Assembly: GCA_024639625.1 (NCBI GenBank)
Contig: JAHEIA010000272.1
Coordinates: 1-5,102 of the forward strand
Origin: Chromatiales bacterium
Lineage (GTDB): Bacteria > Pseudomonadota > Gammaproteobacteria > Chromatiales > Chromatiaceae
Direction of reading: 5' to 3'
Length of the DNA stretch: 5,102 nt
Position numbers and translations under genes: made by a program. Shown here piece by piece: positions 1 through 5,102 of this stretch (positions are counted from its first letter, which is position 1; every line of letters starts with the position of its first letter). A model generated the notes under the pieces. The model had not been told where the DNA came from. It made no database searches and saw only the letters and a program-made list of their open reading frames with translations.

Positions 1-24
1 GATACTTCTGGTTGCGCGTCCGGG
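1..24 (-). other. rpoA downstream spacer, rplQ not reached
   Basis: These 24 bases follow the rpoA stop codon. In gammaproteobacteria the next gene of the alpha operon is rplQ (ribosomal protein L17). No ATG, and no start of an L17-like protein, is visible before the window edge. The minus strand reads CAGAAGTATC at the edge, and its AGAAG could be part of a ribosome binding site for rplQ, but this is a guess. No terminator hairpin is seen, so continued transcription into rplQ is expected. Confidence 0.5.
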
Positions 25-1023
25 CTATTTCGCGCCCGCTGTCTCGTAACCGTCAGGCGGCCAGCTCTCCAAGCGCATCCCGAGGGAAAGCCCGCGGGTT
101 GCCAGAACGTCTTTGATCTCCGTCAGCGACTTTTTGCCCAGATTCGGTGTTTTGAACAACTCCACTTCCGTGCGCTGGATCAAGTCGCCGATGAGAAATA
201 TGTTCTCCGCCTTGAGGCAATTGGCAGAGCGGACAGTCAATTCCAGATCGTCCACCGGGCGCAACAGAATCGGATCGATTTGCGGCTGCGGCTCGCCCTT
301 TTTGGTTTCCTGCTCTCGGTCGCCTTCCAGGTCGACGAAAAACGATAATTGCTCCTTCAGGATACCCGCTGCCCTGCGGATCGCTTCCTCCGGATCGATC
401 GTACCGTCGGTCTCCAGATCGATCACCAGCCGGTCCAGATTGGTTCTCTGCTCGACGCGTGCGGATTCCACCGCGTATGCGACACGCTTTACAGGGCTGA
501 AAGTCGCGTCCAAACGCAATCTGCCGGGCGGACGATCATCCCCGGCATCCTCGCTTACCGACGCCGGCTGATACCCTCGGCCCTTGGCCACGTACAGGGT
601 CATGTTCAGCTCACCTTCCTTGGTCAGATTCGCGATCACGAATTCCGGGTTGACGATCTCCACATCATGGTCGAGTTGGATATCGCTGGCCAGCACCGGA
701 CCCGGCCCCTTTTTTTTCAGCACCAGGGTCGCGTTGTCACGAGCGTGCATTCGTACCGCAAGCTCTTTGAGATTGAGAAGAACTTCCAGTACGTCCTCCT
801 GCACACCCTCGATGGAGGTGTACTCGTGGACCACTCCCTGTATATCGGCTTCTACAACCGCACTCCCCGGCATCGAGGAAAGCAGTATGCGCCGCAGGGC
901 ATTGCCCAGGGTATGCCCAAACCCTCTCTCGAGAGGCTCCAGCGATATCTTCGCGTGGCGCTCGGAGATGGCCTGCACATTTACATCGCGCGGCTTCAGA
1001 AATTCGGTGACAGCATCCACCAT
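25..1023 (-). CDS. rpoA: RNA polymerase alpha subunit
   Basis: This is the alpha subunit of DNA-dependent RNA polymerase. It dimerises to start core enzyme assembly, and its C-terminal domain contacts UP elements and activators. The protein is 332 residues long (E. coli 329). The N-terminal domain spans about residues 1-235 and contains the assembly motif [20 protein letters not shown] at 34-53 and the segment [13 protein letters not shown] short charged linker follows. The C-terminal domain runs from about 250, with RSANCLKAE at 265-273. R265, N268, C269 and K271 (DNA contacts in E. coli) and D259/E261 (sigma-facing) are all present at E. coli numbering. The three extra residues sit in the divergent C-terminal tail. 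The ATG lies 23 nt after the rpsD stop, with AGAGGA (1033-1030 on the minus strand) as Shine-Dalgarno, 6 nt away. The stop is TAG. Codons 103-105 form an A8 run, reported separately. Confidence 0.99.
   Translation of the reverse strand: MVDAVTEFLKPRDVNVQAISERHAKISLEPLERGFGHTLGNALRRILLSSMPGSAVVEADIQGVVHEYTSIEGVQEDVLEVLLNLKELAVRMHARDNATLVLKKKGPGPVLASDIQLDHDVEIVNPEFVIANLTKEGELNMTLYVAKGRGYQPASVSEDAGDDRPPGRLRLDATFSPVKRVAYAVESARVEQRTNLDRLVIDLETDGTIDPEEAIRRAAGILKEQLSFFVDLEGDREQETKKGEPQPQIDPILLRPVDDLELTVRSANCLKAENIFLIGDLIQRTEVELFKTPNLGKKSLTEIKDVLATRGLSLGMRLESWPPDGYETAGAK
706..717 (-). other. A8G4 run containing an in-frame A-AAA-AAG heptamer
   Basis: Codons 103-106 of rpoA read AAA AAA AAG GGG on the minus strand. 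This contains the heptamer A AAA AAG in the frame used by the E. coli dnaX -1 frameshift site. A slip back by one base would add 14 codons and stop at TGA (667-665), giving a product of about 119 residues that lacks most of alpha. A possible 6-bp hairpin (707-702 with 693-688, one G-U pair) begins only 1 nt after the heptamer, closer than the spacing in dnaX. No Shine-Dalgarno-like stimulator is seen upstream. The run is certain; function is speculative. Confidence 0.3.
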
Positions 1024-1029
1024 TTAGGA

Positions 1030-1034
1030 TCCTC
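1030..1034 (-). promoter_or_regulatory. Ribosome binding site of rpoA
   Basis: GAGGA within AAGAGGA on the minus strand lies 6 nt before the rpoA ATG, inside the 23-nt rpsD-rpoA gap. It supports the rpoA start at 1023. Confidence 0.8.
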
Positions 1035-1046
1035 TTCGCTCTTCCC

Positions 1047-1667
1047 TTACTTGGAGTACAACTCCACGATAAGCTGCTCATTGATATCAGCCGATAGGTC
1101 GGCACGCTCGGGAATGCGTTTGAACACGCCCTGCATTGCCTTAGTGTCGACTTCCACCCAATCGGGAAAGCCGTACTGTTCGGTCAACGCCAGGGCATTG
1201 CTGATTCGCGATTGCTTGCGCGCGCTTTCCCTTACCGCCACCTGATCCTCGACAGCAATCTGGTACGAAGGGATATTCACGCTCTTGCCGTTCACCTGGA
1301 TTGCCTTGTGGCTCACTAGCTGCCGCGCCTCGGCGCGGGTGGAAGCGAATCCCATGCGATACACCACGTTGTCCAACCGACATTCCAGCTTGCTGAGAAG
1401 ATTCTCACCGGTTGCGCCCTTGGCAAGCGCTGCGCTCTTGTAATAGTTGCGAAACTGCTTTTCCAATACCCCGTAGATCCGGCGCACCTTCTGTTTCTCA
1501 CGCAACTTCAGCGCGTAGTCAGACATACGACGTCGGCGGTCGGTGCTTTGCCCCGGAACTTTGTCCATCTTGCACTTCGAGTCGATGGAACGTAACCGGC
1601 TCTTCAGCAGGAGGTCGGTACCCTCCCGGCGCGCCAATTTACAAGATGGTCCTGTATACCTAGCCAT
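1047..1667 (-). CDS. rpsD: 30S ribosomal protein S4
   Basis: S4 is a primary 16S rRNA-binding protein that starts 30S assembly at the five-way junction of the 5' domain. In E. coli it is also the translational repressor of the alpha operon. The protein has 206 residues, the same as E. coli S4. It opens with [19 protein letters not shown]. The conserved block [22 protein letters not shown] lies near 55-76 and the S4 RNA-binding fold near 96-158 ([20 protein letters not shown] then QLVSHKAI). It ends with the typical [17 protein letters not shown]9 and C32 sit where some bacterial S4 proteins hold zinc cysteines, but the full set is missing. Residues 41-48 (STDRRRRM) differ from the usual GARK-like stretch. 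The start ATG has GGAG 7 nt upstream in a 15-nt gap after rpsK. The stop is TAA. Confidence 0.99.
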   Translation of the reverse strand: MARYTGPSCKLARREGTDLLLKSRLRSIDSKCKMDKVPGQSTDRRRRMSDYALKLREKQKVRRIYGVLEKQFRNYYKSAALAKGATGENLLSKLECRLDNVVYRMGFASTRAEARQLVSHKAIQVNGKSVNIPSYQIAVEDQVAVRESARKQSRISNALALTEQYGFPDWVEVDTKAMQGVFKRIPERADLSADINEQLIVELYSK

Positions 1668-1674
1668 ATCGAGA

Positions 1675-1678
1675 CTCC
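1675..1678 (-). promoter_or_regulatory. Ribosome binding site of rpsD
   Basis: GGAG on the minus strand lies 7 nt before the rpsD ATG. It occupies most of the 15-nt rpsK-rpsD gap and supports the start at 1667. Confidence 0.8.
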
Positions 1679-1682
1679 AAAT

Positions 1683-2072
1683 TCAGACGCGGCGCTTCTT
1701 TGGTGGCCGGCAGCCGTTATGCGGGATCGGGGTAACATCGGAAATGCTCGTGATCTTGAAACCAGCATTATTCAAGGCCCGCACGGCAGACTCACGTCCC
1801 GGACCAGGTCCTTTCACGTTAACATCCAAATTTTTCAACCCGTATTCCTTTACCGCATTGCCCACGCGATCCGCAGCGACCTGGGCCGCAAATGGCGTGC
1901 TCTTGCGCGAGCCGCGAAATCCGGACCCACCGGCTGTCGCCCACGCCAGCGCGTTTCCCTGACGGTCGGTGATCATGATGATGGTGTTATTAAAAGAGGC
2001 GTGGACATGGGCAACCCCATCGGTCACCTGCTTCTTCACCTTCTTACGAGTTCGGCTCGTTGGTTTTGCCAT
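1683..2072 (-). CDS. rpsK: 30S ribosomal protein S11
   Basis: S11 is a component of the 30S platform. It contacts 16S rRNA near the mRNA exit region and partners with S6/S18 and S7. The protein has 129 residues, the same length as E. coli S11. It has a basic N-terminus ([16 protein letters not shown]), the segment [19 protein letters not shown], the signature [17 protein letters not shown] at 51-67 and [14 protein letters not shown] at 87-100. The tail ends [14 protein letters not shown]119-G120 in that tail is the site where E. coli S11 is known to form isoaspartate. The ATG has AGGA 7 nt upstream (2083-2080), 51 nt after the rpsM stop. The stop is TGA. No irregularities are seen. Confidence 0.99.
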   Translation of the reverse strand: MAKPTSRTRKKVKKQVTDGVAHVHASFNNTIIMITDRQGNALAWATAGGSGFRGSRKSTPFAAQVAADRVGNAVKEYGLKNLDVNVKGPGPGRESAVRALNNAGFKITSISDVTPIPHNGCRPPKKRRV

Positions 2073-2079
2073 AAGAATT

Positions 2080-2083
2080 TCCT
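2080..2083 (-). promoter_or_regulatory. Ribosome binding site of rpsK
   Basis: AGGA on the minus strand lies 7 nt before the rpsK ATG, in the 51-nt rpsM-rpsK gap. It supports the start at 2072. Confidence 0.7.
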
Positions 2084-2100
2084 AGGATCAGAGGGCCTAT

Positions 2101-2117
2101 CAGCGGGACACTCGCTG
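2101..2117 (-). other. Small stem-loop between rpsM and rpsK
   Basis: On the minus strand CAGCG (2117-2113) can pair with CGCTG (2105-2101) around a 7-nt loop, a few bases after the rpsM stop. There is no following T-run, so it is not a standard intrinsic terminator. It could be an mRNA stability or processing element, or chance. The pairing is seen; the function is not known. Confidence 0.3.
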
Positions 2118-2123
2118 GTTCAA

Positions 2124-2480
2124 CTATCTACGTATCGGGCGACGCGGCCCCTTCCGGGTACGGGCATTCGTACGTGTGCGCTGGCCGCGTAGCGGCAGGC
2201 CACGCCGATGGCGAATACCACGGTAACAGCCCAGGTCCATGAGCCGCTTGATGTTCATGGAGATCTCACGCCGCAGGTCACCCTCGACAGCATATTTGGT
2301 TACCGCTGCGCGCAAGCTCTCGACTTGATCCTCGGTCAGGTCCTTGATCTTGAGGGCCGGCTCGACGCCCGCCTCGGCGCAGATGCGCTCTGCACGACTG
2401 CGACCAACCCCGTAAATCGAAGTCAACGCGACGACAGCGTGCTTGCGATCGGGAATATTGACACCTGCAATACGGGCCAT
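2124..2480 (-). CDS. rpsM: 30S ribosomal protein S13
   Basis: S13 sits in the head of the 30S subunit. It forms intersubunit bridges with the 50S, and its C-terminal tail reaches toward P-site tRNA. The protein has 118 residues, identical in length to E. coli S13. The start [20 protein letters not shown] is characteristic, followed by the helical S13 core with IYGVGRSRA at 22-30. The loop [18 protein letters not shown] (85-102) and the very basic tail [14 protein letters not shown] complete the family pattern. It is the first gene of the alpha operon. A promoter lies directly upstream (2531-2559). The Shine-Dalgarno GAAGAGG (2494-2488) is 7 nt from the ATG. E. coli rpsM starts with GTG inside a regulatory pseudoknot; here the start is ATG. 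The stop is TAG. Confidence 0.99.
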   Translation of the reverse strand: MARIAGVNIPDRKHAVVALTSIYGVGRSRAERICAEAGVEPALKIKDLTEDQVESLRAAVTKYAVEGDLRREISMNIKRLMDLGCYRGIRHRRGLPLRGQRTRTNARTRKGPRRPIRR

Positions 2481-2487
2481 TCGTCAA

Positions 2488-2494
2488 CCTCTTC
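2488..2494 (-). promoter_or_regulatory. Ribosome binding site of rpsM
   Basis: GAAGAGG on the minus strand lies 7 nt before the rpsM ATG, at the end of the inferred alpha operon leader. Its GAGG (2491-2488) could pair with CCTC (2521-2518) near the 5' end of the leader. That 4-bp interaction is weak on its own. Confidence 0.75.
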
Positions 2495-2513
2495 TAGGAA
2501 AAAAAGACTCTTA

Positions 2514-2529
2514 CCGCGAGGAAACGCGG
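2514..2529 (-). other. Short GC hairpin at the start of the alpha leader
   Basis: On the minus strand CCGCG (2529-2525) is perfectly complementary to CGCGG (2518-2514) around a 6-nt loop. The left arm coincides with the discriminator of the alpha promoter. The hairpin can therefore form only in read-through RNA coming from the spc operon, not in RNA started at the local promoter. A T7 run (2505-2499) follows, but 8 nt away, which is too far for a standard terminator. Significance is uncertain. Confidence 0.3.
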
Positions 2530-2530
2530 A

Positions 2531-2559
2531 ATAATAACTGCCCTGAGCTCACAATTCAA
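2531..2559 (-). promoter_or_regulatory. Sigma-70-type promoter of the alpha operon
   Basis: On the minus strand a -35 box TTGAAT (2559-2554, 4 of 6 matches to TTGACA) is followed by a 17-nt spacer and a -10 box TATTAT (2536-2531, 5 of 6 to TATAAT). It lies in the rpmJ-rpsM gap, where E. coli also has its alpha promoter. Transcription would start near 2524-2525, giving a leader of about 45 nt before rpsM. The bases after the -10 box (TCCGCG) form a GC-rich discriminator, a property linked in E. coli to negative control by ppGpp/DksA. The boxes are read directly from the sequence; activity and stringent control are inferred. Confidence 0.75.
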
Positions 2560-2561
2560 GG
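2541..2561 (-). other. Hairpin overlapping the alpha promoter, possible weak spc end
   Basis: On the minus strand CCTTGA (2561-2556) can pair with TCAGGG (2546-2541), with one G-U pair, around a 9-nt loop. It lies 13 nt after the rpmJ stop and is followed by CAGTTATTATT, which is T-rich but not a U-tract. It might slow or partly end spc transcription. It overlaps the -35 box and spacer, so the pairing may be a by-product of promoter sequence. Confidence 0.2.
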
Positions 2562-2574
2562 AGTAATCGGGACG

Positions 2575-2688
2575 TTAGCCCTGGCGCTGCTTGTGCCTAG
2601 CGTCCTTACAGATCACCCGCACGACACCGTTGCGCCTGATGATCTTGCAGTGCCGGCACATTTTTCTGACCGAAGCCCTTACTTTCAT
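2575..2688 (-). CDS. rpmJ: 50S ribosomal protein L36, zinc-binding form
   Basis: L36 is the smallest 50S protein. It binds 23S rRNA and helps stabilise the subunit late in assembly. The frame encodes 37 residues, beginning [20 protein letters not shown] and ending in RHKQRQG, which matches the family at full length. C11, C14, C27 and H32 form the CCCH zinc site of the C+ type. Bacteria often carry a second, zinc-free L36 paralog elsewhere, used under zinc limitation; none is seen here. The ATG at 2688 has GGAG (2701-2698) 9 nt upstream. The gap after secY is 62 nt, and the stop TAA lies 94 nt before rpsM. As in E. coli it closes the spc operon. No infA lies between it and secY. Confidence 0.97.
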   Translation of the reverse strand: MKVRASVRKMCRHCKIIRRNGVVRVICKDARHKQRQG

Positions 2689-2697
2689 GACTGCACA

Positions 2698-2701
2698 CTC
2701 C
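2698..2701 (-). promoter_or_regulatory. Ribosome binding site of rpmJ
   Basis: GGAG on the minus strand lies 9 nt before the rpmJ ATG. It is the only good Shine-Dalgarno match in the 62-nt secY-rpmJ gap and confirms this short gene. Confidence 0.7.
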
Positions 2702-2750
2702 AAATACTATTGAGATCGTATGTCGTACTCTTGCCCAAGGCCCTGCTCCA

Positions 2751-4103
2751 TCAACGCAGCATGCCTCCGCCCGGGCTCTTCAGGTTCGCCTTTTTCATCA
2801 AACTCTCGTACTGGTGCGACATGAGGTGGGCCTGGACTTGCGCCATGAAATCCATCACCACGACCACGATAATCAGCAACGAGGTACCGCCGAAGTAGAA
2901 GGGTACGTGCCAACCTACGATGAGGAACTCAGGCAAAAGGCAGACCAAGGTGATGTAGCCGGCACCCACGAGCGTCAGCCGGGACATCACCGCGTCTATG
3001 TAGTTTGCCGTCTGTTCTCCGGGGCGAATGCCGGGGATGAAAGCGCCGGACCGCTTGAGATTGTCCGCAGTTTCCTTGGAATTGAACACCAGCGCGGTAT
3101 AGAAGAAGCAGAAAAACACGATCGCAGCCGCATACAGCAGCACGTACACCGGTTCGCCGGGAGCGATCTTGCCCGCGATGTCCTGCAACCAACCCATGTT
3201 GCCGGTGGTCCCGAACCACTGAGCGATGGTGGTCGGAAACAGGATGATGCTGGAGGCAAAAATCGGCGGAATCACACCCGACATATTGAGCTTGAGGGGC
3301 AGGTGCGTGCTCTGCGCCGCATACATCCGCCGGCCCTGCTGACGCCGCGCGTAATTCACCGTGATGCGCCTCTGCCCGCGCTCGACAAACACCACGAAGG
3401 CGGTCACCACGATCGCGAGCACGAATAAAGCAAGAATCGTCAAAGGGTTCATCTCTCCGGTGCGGGCCAACTCCAGGGTCCCGCCAATGGCGGACGGCAG
3501 GCCGGCGACGATACCCGCAAAAATGATCATCGAGATCCCGTTGCCGATCCCGCGCTCGGTAATCTGCTCCCCGAGCCACATCAAAAACATGGTGCCGGTA
3601 ACCAGGGAAACCGTCGCGGTCACGATAAAGCCGACACCCGAGTGCACTACCACCGGAGATCCCCCAACGGTCTGCCCCTGCAGCGCGATCGATATACCGA
3701 TGGCCTGGAAAGTAGCCAGGGCTACCGTGCCATAGCGGGTATATTGGGTAATCTTGCGGCGCCCGGATTCGCCTTCCTTCTTCAATTGCTCGAGTTTCGG
3801 GATCACAGCGCTCATCAATTGCATGATGATGGACGCCGAGATATACGGCATGATGCCGAGCGCAAACAGACTCGCTCGTTTCAGGGCGCCGCCGGAGAAC
3901 ATGTTGAACATGTCCAAGATCGTTCCCTGCTGCTGCTCGAACAACGCGGCCAACGCGACCGGATTCACACCCGGAACCGGGATGAAGGTTCCGATGCGAA
4001 AAACCAGTAACGCGCCGAGCAGGAACAGCAGGCGCTGACGGATCTCTGTCAGGCGGCCCATGCCCCCCAACGCGTTTGCCATTGCAGAACCAGGAGCAGA
4101 CAT
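2751..4103 (-). CDS. secY: Preprotein translocase channel subunit SecY
   Basis: SecY is the pore of the inner-membrane SecYEG translocon, which moves unfolded proteins to the periplasm with SecA and inserts membrane proteins. From the chosen ATG it has 450 residues (E. coli 443). Ten hydrophobic segments fit the fold, at roughly 24-44, 77-98, 121-142, 156-176, 184-204, 218-240, 273-293, 316-340, 372-392 and 399-420. The plug region lies near 60-75. Signatures include [32 protein letters not shown] (179-190) and [19 protein letters not shown]360 corresponds to E. coli R357, needed for SecA-driven transport. A longer frame (from 4151) would add 16 residues overlapping rplO. The inner start, [14 protein letters not shown], lies 1 nt after the rplO stop and fits the family N-terminus. 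No clear Shine-Dalgarno precedes it, so coupling to rplO translation is likely. The stop is TGA. Confidence 0.97.
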   Translation of the reverse strand: MSAPGSAMANALGGMGRLTEIRQRLLFLLGALLVFRIGTFIPVPGVNPVALAALFEQQQGTILDMFNMFSGGALKRASLFALGIMPYISASIIMQLMSAVIPKLEQLKKEGESGRRKITQYTRYGTVALATFQAIGISIALQGQTVGGSPVVVHSGVGFIVTATVSLVTGTMFLMWLGEQITERGIGNGISMIIFAGIVAGLPSAIGGTLELARTGEMNPLTILALFVLAIVVTAFVVFVERGQRRITVNYARRQQGRRMYAAQSTHLPLKLNMSGVIPPIFASSIILFPTTIAQWFGTTGNMGWLQDIAGKIAPGEPVYVLLYAAAIVFFCFFYTALVFNSKETADNLKRSGAFIPGIRPGEQTANYIDAVMSRLTLVGAGYITLVCLLPEFLIVGWHVPFYFGGTSLLIIVVVVMDFMAQVQAHLMSHQYESLMKKANLKSPGGGMLR

Positions 4104-4107
4104 TTTA
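4101..4107 (-). promoter_or_regulatory. rplO-secY stop-start junction TAAAATG
   Basis: The rplO stop TAA (4107-4105) and the secY ATG (4103-4101) are one base apart. The preceding bases (GGAAG far upstream, GAAAGC nearer) give no convincing Shine-Dalgarno at normal spacing. Ribosomes ending rplO probably restart here. The only other nearby ATG (codon 4082-4080) lacks a ribosome binding site too and would shorten the protein by 7 residues. Confidence 0.6.
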
Positions 4108-4539
4108 GCTTTCGATCTTCCCGCCAGCCGCCTCGATCGCTTCGCGCGCACCCTTCGTCACGCCGAGGCCTTTGAGTGTTAACGCCCTATCGACAGCCCC
4201 CGTACCGAAGACCTTGACACGCTGGGTGCCCCGATTCACGAGGTTCGCCGCCCTCAGGGCTGCCAAGTCAATTACATCGGCCGCCACCCGCTGCAGTTCG
4301 GCGAGACGCACTTCCGCAGCATAGCGGCCGACGCGCGAACGGAAACCGACCTTCGGCAAGCGCCGCTGCAAGGGCATCTGTCCGCCCTCGAAGCCGACCT
4401 TGTGGTAGCCGCCGGCGCGGGACTTCTGCCCCTTATGGCCACGGCCGCAGGTCTTGCCGAAACCGCTGCCGATGCCACGGCCTACTCGTTTTCTCGGCGC
4501 ACGGGCTCCCGGAGCCGGACGAAGTGAATTCAACCGCAT
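4105..4539 (-). CDS. rplO: 50S ribosomal protein L15
   Basis: L15 binds 23S rRNA inside the large subunit and acts in late 50S assembly. From the ATG at 4539 it has 144 residues, the same as E. coli. The basic, glycine-rich N-terminal arm [20 protein letters not shown] leads into [13 protein letters not shown] (32-44) and the conserved [17 protein letters not shown] (50-66). The globular C-terminal part ends [17 protein letters not shown] plus S. A longer frame starting at TTG (4554) would add five residues. It is rejected because the added codons overlap the Shine-Dalgarno AGGAGG, which stands 6 nt before the inner ATG, and because known L15 proteins begin MRLN or similar. The gene starts 1 nt after the rpmD stop and ends 1 nt before secY. 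The stop is TAA. Confidence 0.98.
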   Translation of the reverse strand: MRLNSLRPAPGARAPRKRVGRGIGSGFGKTCGRGHKGQKSRAGGYHKVGFEGGQMPLQRRLPKVGFRSRVGRYAAEVRLAELQRVAADVIDLAALRAANLVNRGTQRVKVFGTGAVDRALTLKGLGVTKGAREAIEAAGGKIES

Positions 4540-4540
4540 G

Positions 4541-4729
4541 TCAGGCCTCCTCAACCTTTACCATGTACGCAACCTTTTTCACCATTCCGCGGGTGGCAGC
4601 AGTATCCTCCACTTCCACGGAATGATGCATGCGTCGCAAGCCGAGGCCACGGACGCAATCCTTGTGATCGGATAGCCTGCCGTTTGCAGACCGCACCAGA
4701 GTCACCCGCATCATCTTCTTCTCGGCCAT
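4541..4729 (-). CDS. rpmD: 50S ribosomal protein L30
   Basis: L30 is a small 23S rRNA-binding protein of the 50S subunit, present in many but not all bacteria. The protein has 62 residues (E. coli 59); the extra residues are mostly at the N-terminus ([20 protein letters not shown]). The family core follows, with [20 protein letters not shown] at 28-47 and the ending [16 protein letters not shown]. Starts at M6 or M7 are possible but would truncate the first strand, so the outer ATG is preferred. It begins 3 nt after the rpsE stop (TAA GAC ATG). Its only Shine-Dalgarno candidate is a weak GGGG 6 nt upstream, within the last codons of rpsE, so coupling to rpsE translation is likely. The stop TGA is 1 nt before rplO. 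Confidence 0.98.
   Translation of the reverse strand: MAEKKMMRVTLVRSANGRLSDHKDCVRGLGLRRMHHSVEVEDTAATRGMVKKVAYMVKVEEA
4546..4551 (-). promoter_or_regulatory. Ribosome binding site of rplO inside rpmD
   Basis: AGGAGG on the minus strand, a full consensus Shine-Dalgarno, lies in the last codons of rpmD and 6 nt before the rplO ATG at 4539. It is the strongest ribosome binding site in the window. It decides the rplO start in favour of the inner ATG over the TTG at 4554. Confidence 0.85.
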
Positions 4730-4732
4730 GTC

Positions 4733-5102
4733 TTACCCCAGAATATCTTCGACGGTCTTGCCGCGCTTGGCAGCTACCGATTCGGGATCCTTCATCTCAG
4801 ACAACCCGCGGATCGTCGCACGCACCACGTTCACCGGATTATTTGTTCCTATGCATTTGGCCAGTACGTTCTGTACACCGACCACCTCGAAAACGGCGCG
4901 CATCGGACCGCCTGCAATGATTCCTGTACCATCGGACGCGGGCTGCATGAATATCCGCGCGGCGCCATGTCTCGCGCTGATCGGATACTGCACGGTAGAG
5001 CCTTTCAATTTCACGTCCACCATGTTTTTGCGTGCGTTCTCCATCGCTTTCTGGATCGCGATCGGCACCTCGCGCGCCTTTCCACGTCCCAGCCCGACAC
5101 GG
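4733..5102 (-). CDS. rpsE: 30S ribosomal protein S5, partial (N-terminus outside window)
   Basis: S5 is a 30S protein near the decoding centre that helps set translational accuracy. The window holds the last 122 residues. The frame is open to the right edge and corresponds to about residue 45 onward of E. coli S5 (167 aa). It begins [20 protein letters not shown], in the double-stranded RNA-binding-like domain. It continues with [40 protein letters not shown] and the ending [14 protein letters not shown]. Residue 12 of the fragment is GTG (valine), an internal codon and not the start. The spectinomycin-related loop near residues 20-30 lies outside the window. The stop TAA is 3 nt before rpmD. 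Confidence 0.98.
   Translation of the reverse strand, partial: RVGLGRGKAREVPIAIQKAMENARKNMVDVKLKGSTVQYPISARHGAARIFMQPASDGTGIIAGGPMRAVFEVVGVQNVLAKCIGTNNPVNVVRATIRGLSEMKDPESVAAKRGKTVEDILG

Noticed and set aside
349..1245. Open frame of 298 codons on the plus strand across rpoA and the end of rpsD
   Set aside because: It is antisense to two certain, highly conserved genes. It has no recognisable domain, and such long shadow frames are common opposite GC-rich genes.
2118..2123. Possible -35 box TTGAAC just after the rpsM stop
   Set aside because: No acceptable -10 box lies at 16-18 nt; the best candidate, GATAGG, matches only 3 of 6 bases.
2499..2529. Intrinsic terminator from the CCGCG/CGCGG stem plus T7
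   Set aside because: Eight bases separate the stem from the T-run, and the stem has only 5 bp. It also lies between the promoter and rpsM, where full termination would make no sense.
2689..2750. Possible promoter or missing infA in the secY-rpmJ gap
   Set aside because: The 62 nt are too short for infA and no frame encodes it. TTGGGC has no partner -10 box at proper spacing. The short TACGA direct repeat and the CTTG/CAAG pairing are too weak to report.
2814..3428. Open frame of 204 codons on the plus strand, and a 216-codon minus-strand frame at 2929-3579
   Set aside because: Both lie inside secY in other frames. Their composition (His/Arg/Gly-rich) is typical of shadow translation and they match no family I know.
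1..5102. A novel or accessory system in the window
   Set aside because: Every base of length is explained by a standard spc-alpha ribosomal gene block in conserved order with normal-length products. There are no insertions, repeats, mobile genes or unexplained gaps over 94 nt.

Overview
This window is one continuous block of translation, secretion and transcription genes. It covers the end of the spc operon and nearly all of the alpha operon of a bacterial ribosomal-protein cluster, all on the minus strand. In transcription order (right to left) it reads: rpsE (S5, 5' part cut off by the window edge), rpmD (L30), rplO (L15), secY, rpmJ (L36), rpsM (S13), rpsK (S11), rpsD (S4), rpoA (RNA polymerase alpha). 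The next gene of this cluster in relatives, rplQ (L17), would begin just beyond position 1.

Organism: most likely a gammaproteobacterium outside the Enterobacterales, with moderately high GC. The reasons are as follows. The gene order matches the E. coli spc-alpha junction exactly. No infA lies between secY and rpmJ, where many betaproteobacteria carry it. RpoA keeps E. coli numbering up to the C-terminal domain (R265, N268, C269, K271). The proteins resemble E. coli ones along their full lengths. Species cannot be named from this sequence.

Right part (2575-5102), spc side: rpsE, rpmD, rplO and secY are almost fused, with stop-to-start gaps of 3, 1 and 1 nt, which suggests translational coupling. 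After secY the spacing opens to 62 nt before the 37-codon rpmJ. Middle (2481-2574): the 94-nt rpmJ-rpsM gap holds a good sigma-70-type promoter pointing into the alpha operon, with a GC-rich discriminator and an inferred leader of only about 45 nt. Left part (25-2480), alpha side: rpsM, rpsK, rpsD and rpoA are separated by 51, 15 and 23 nt, and each has a recognisable Shine-Dalgarno sequence.

Together the genes supply parts of the 30S subunit (S4, S5, S11, S13), parts of the 50S subunit (L15, L30, L36), the core channel of the Sec translocon and the assembly platform of RNA polymerase. Two start sites are revised here (secY and rplO), and rpmJ is added because it is short. I found no mobile element, CRISPR, RNA gene or accessory system. 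The points worth checking are regulatory: the alpha promoter and its short leader, a dnaX-like slippery run inside rpoA, and small hairpins at gene junctions. No stretch longer than 94 bases lacks a gene.
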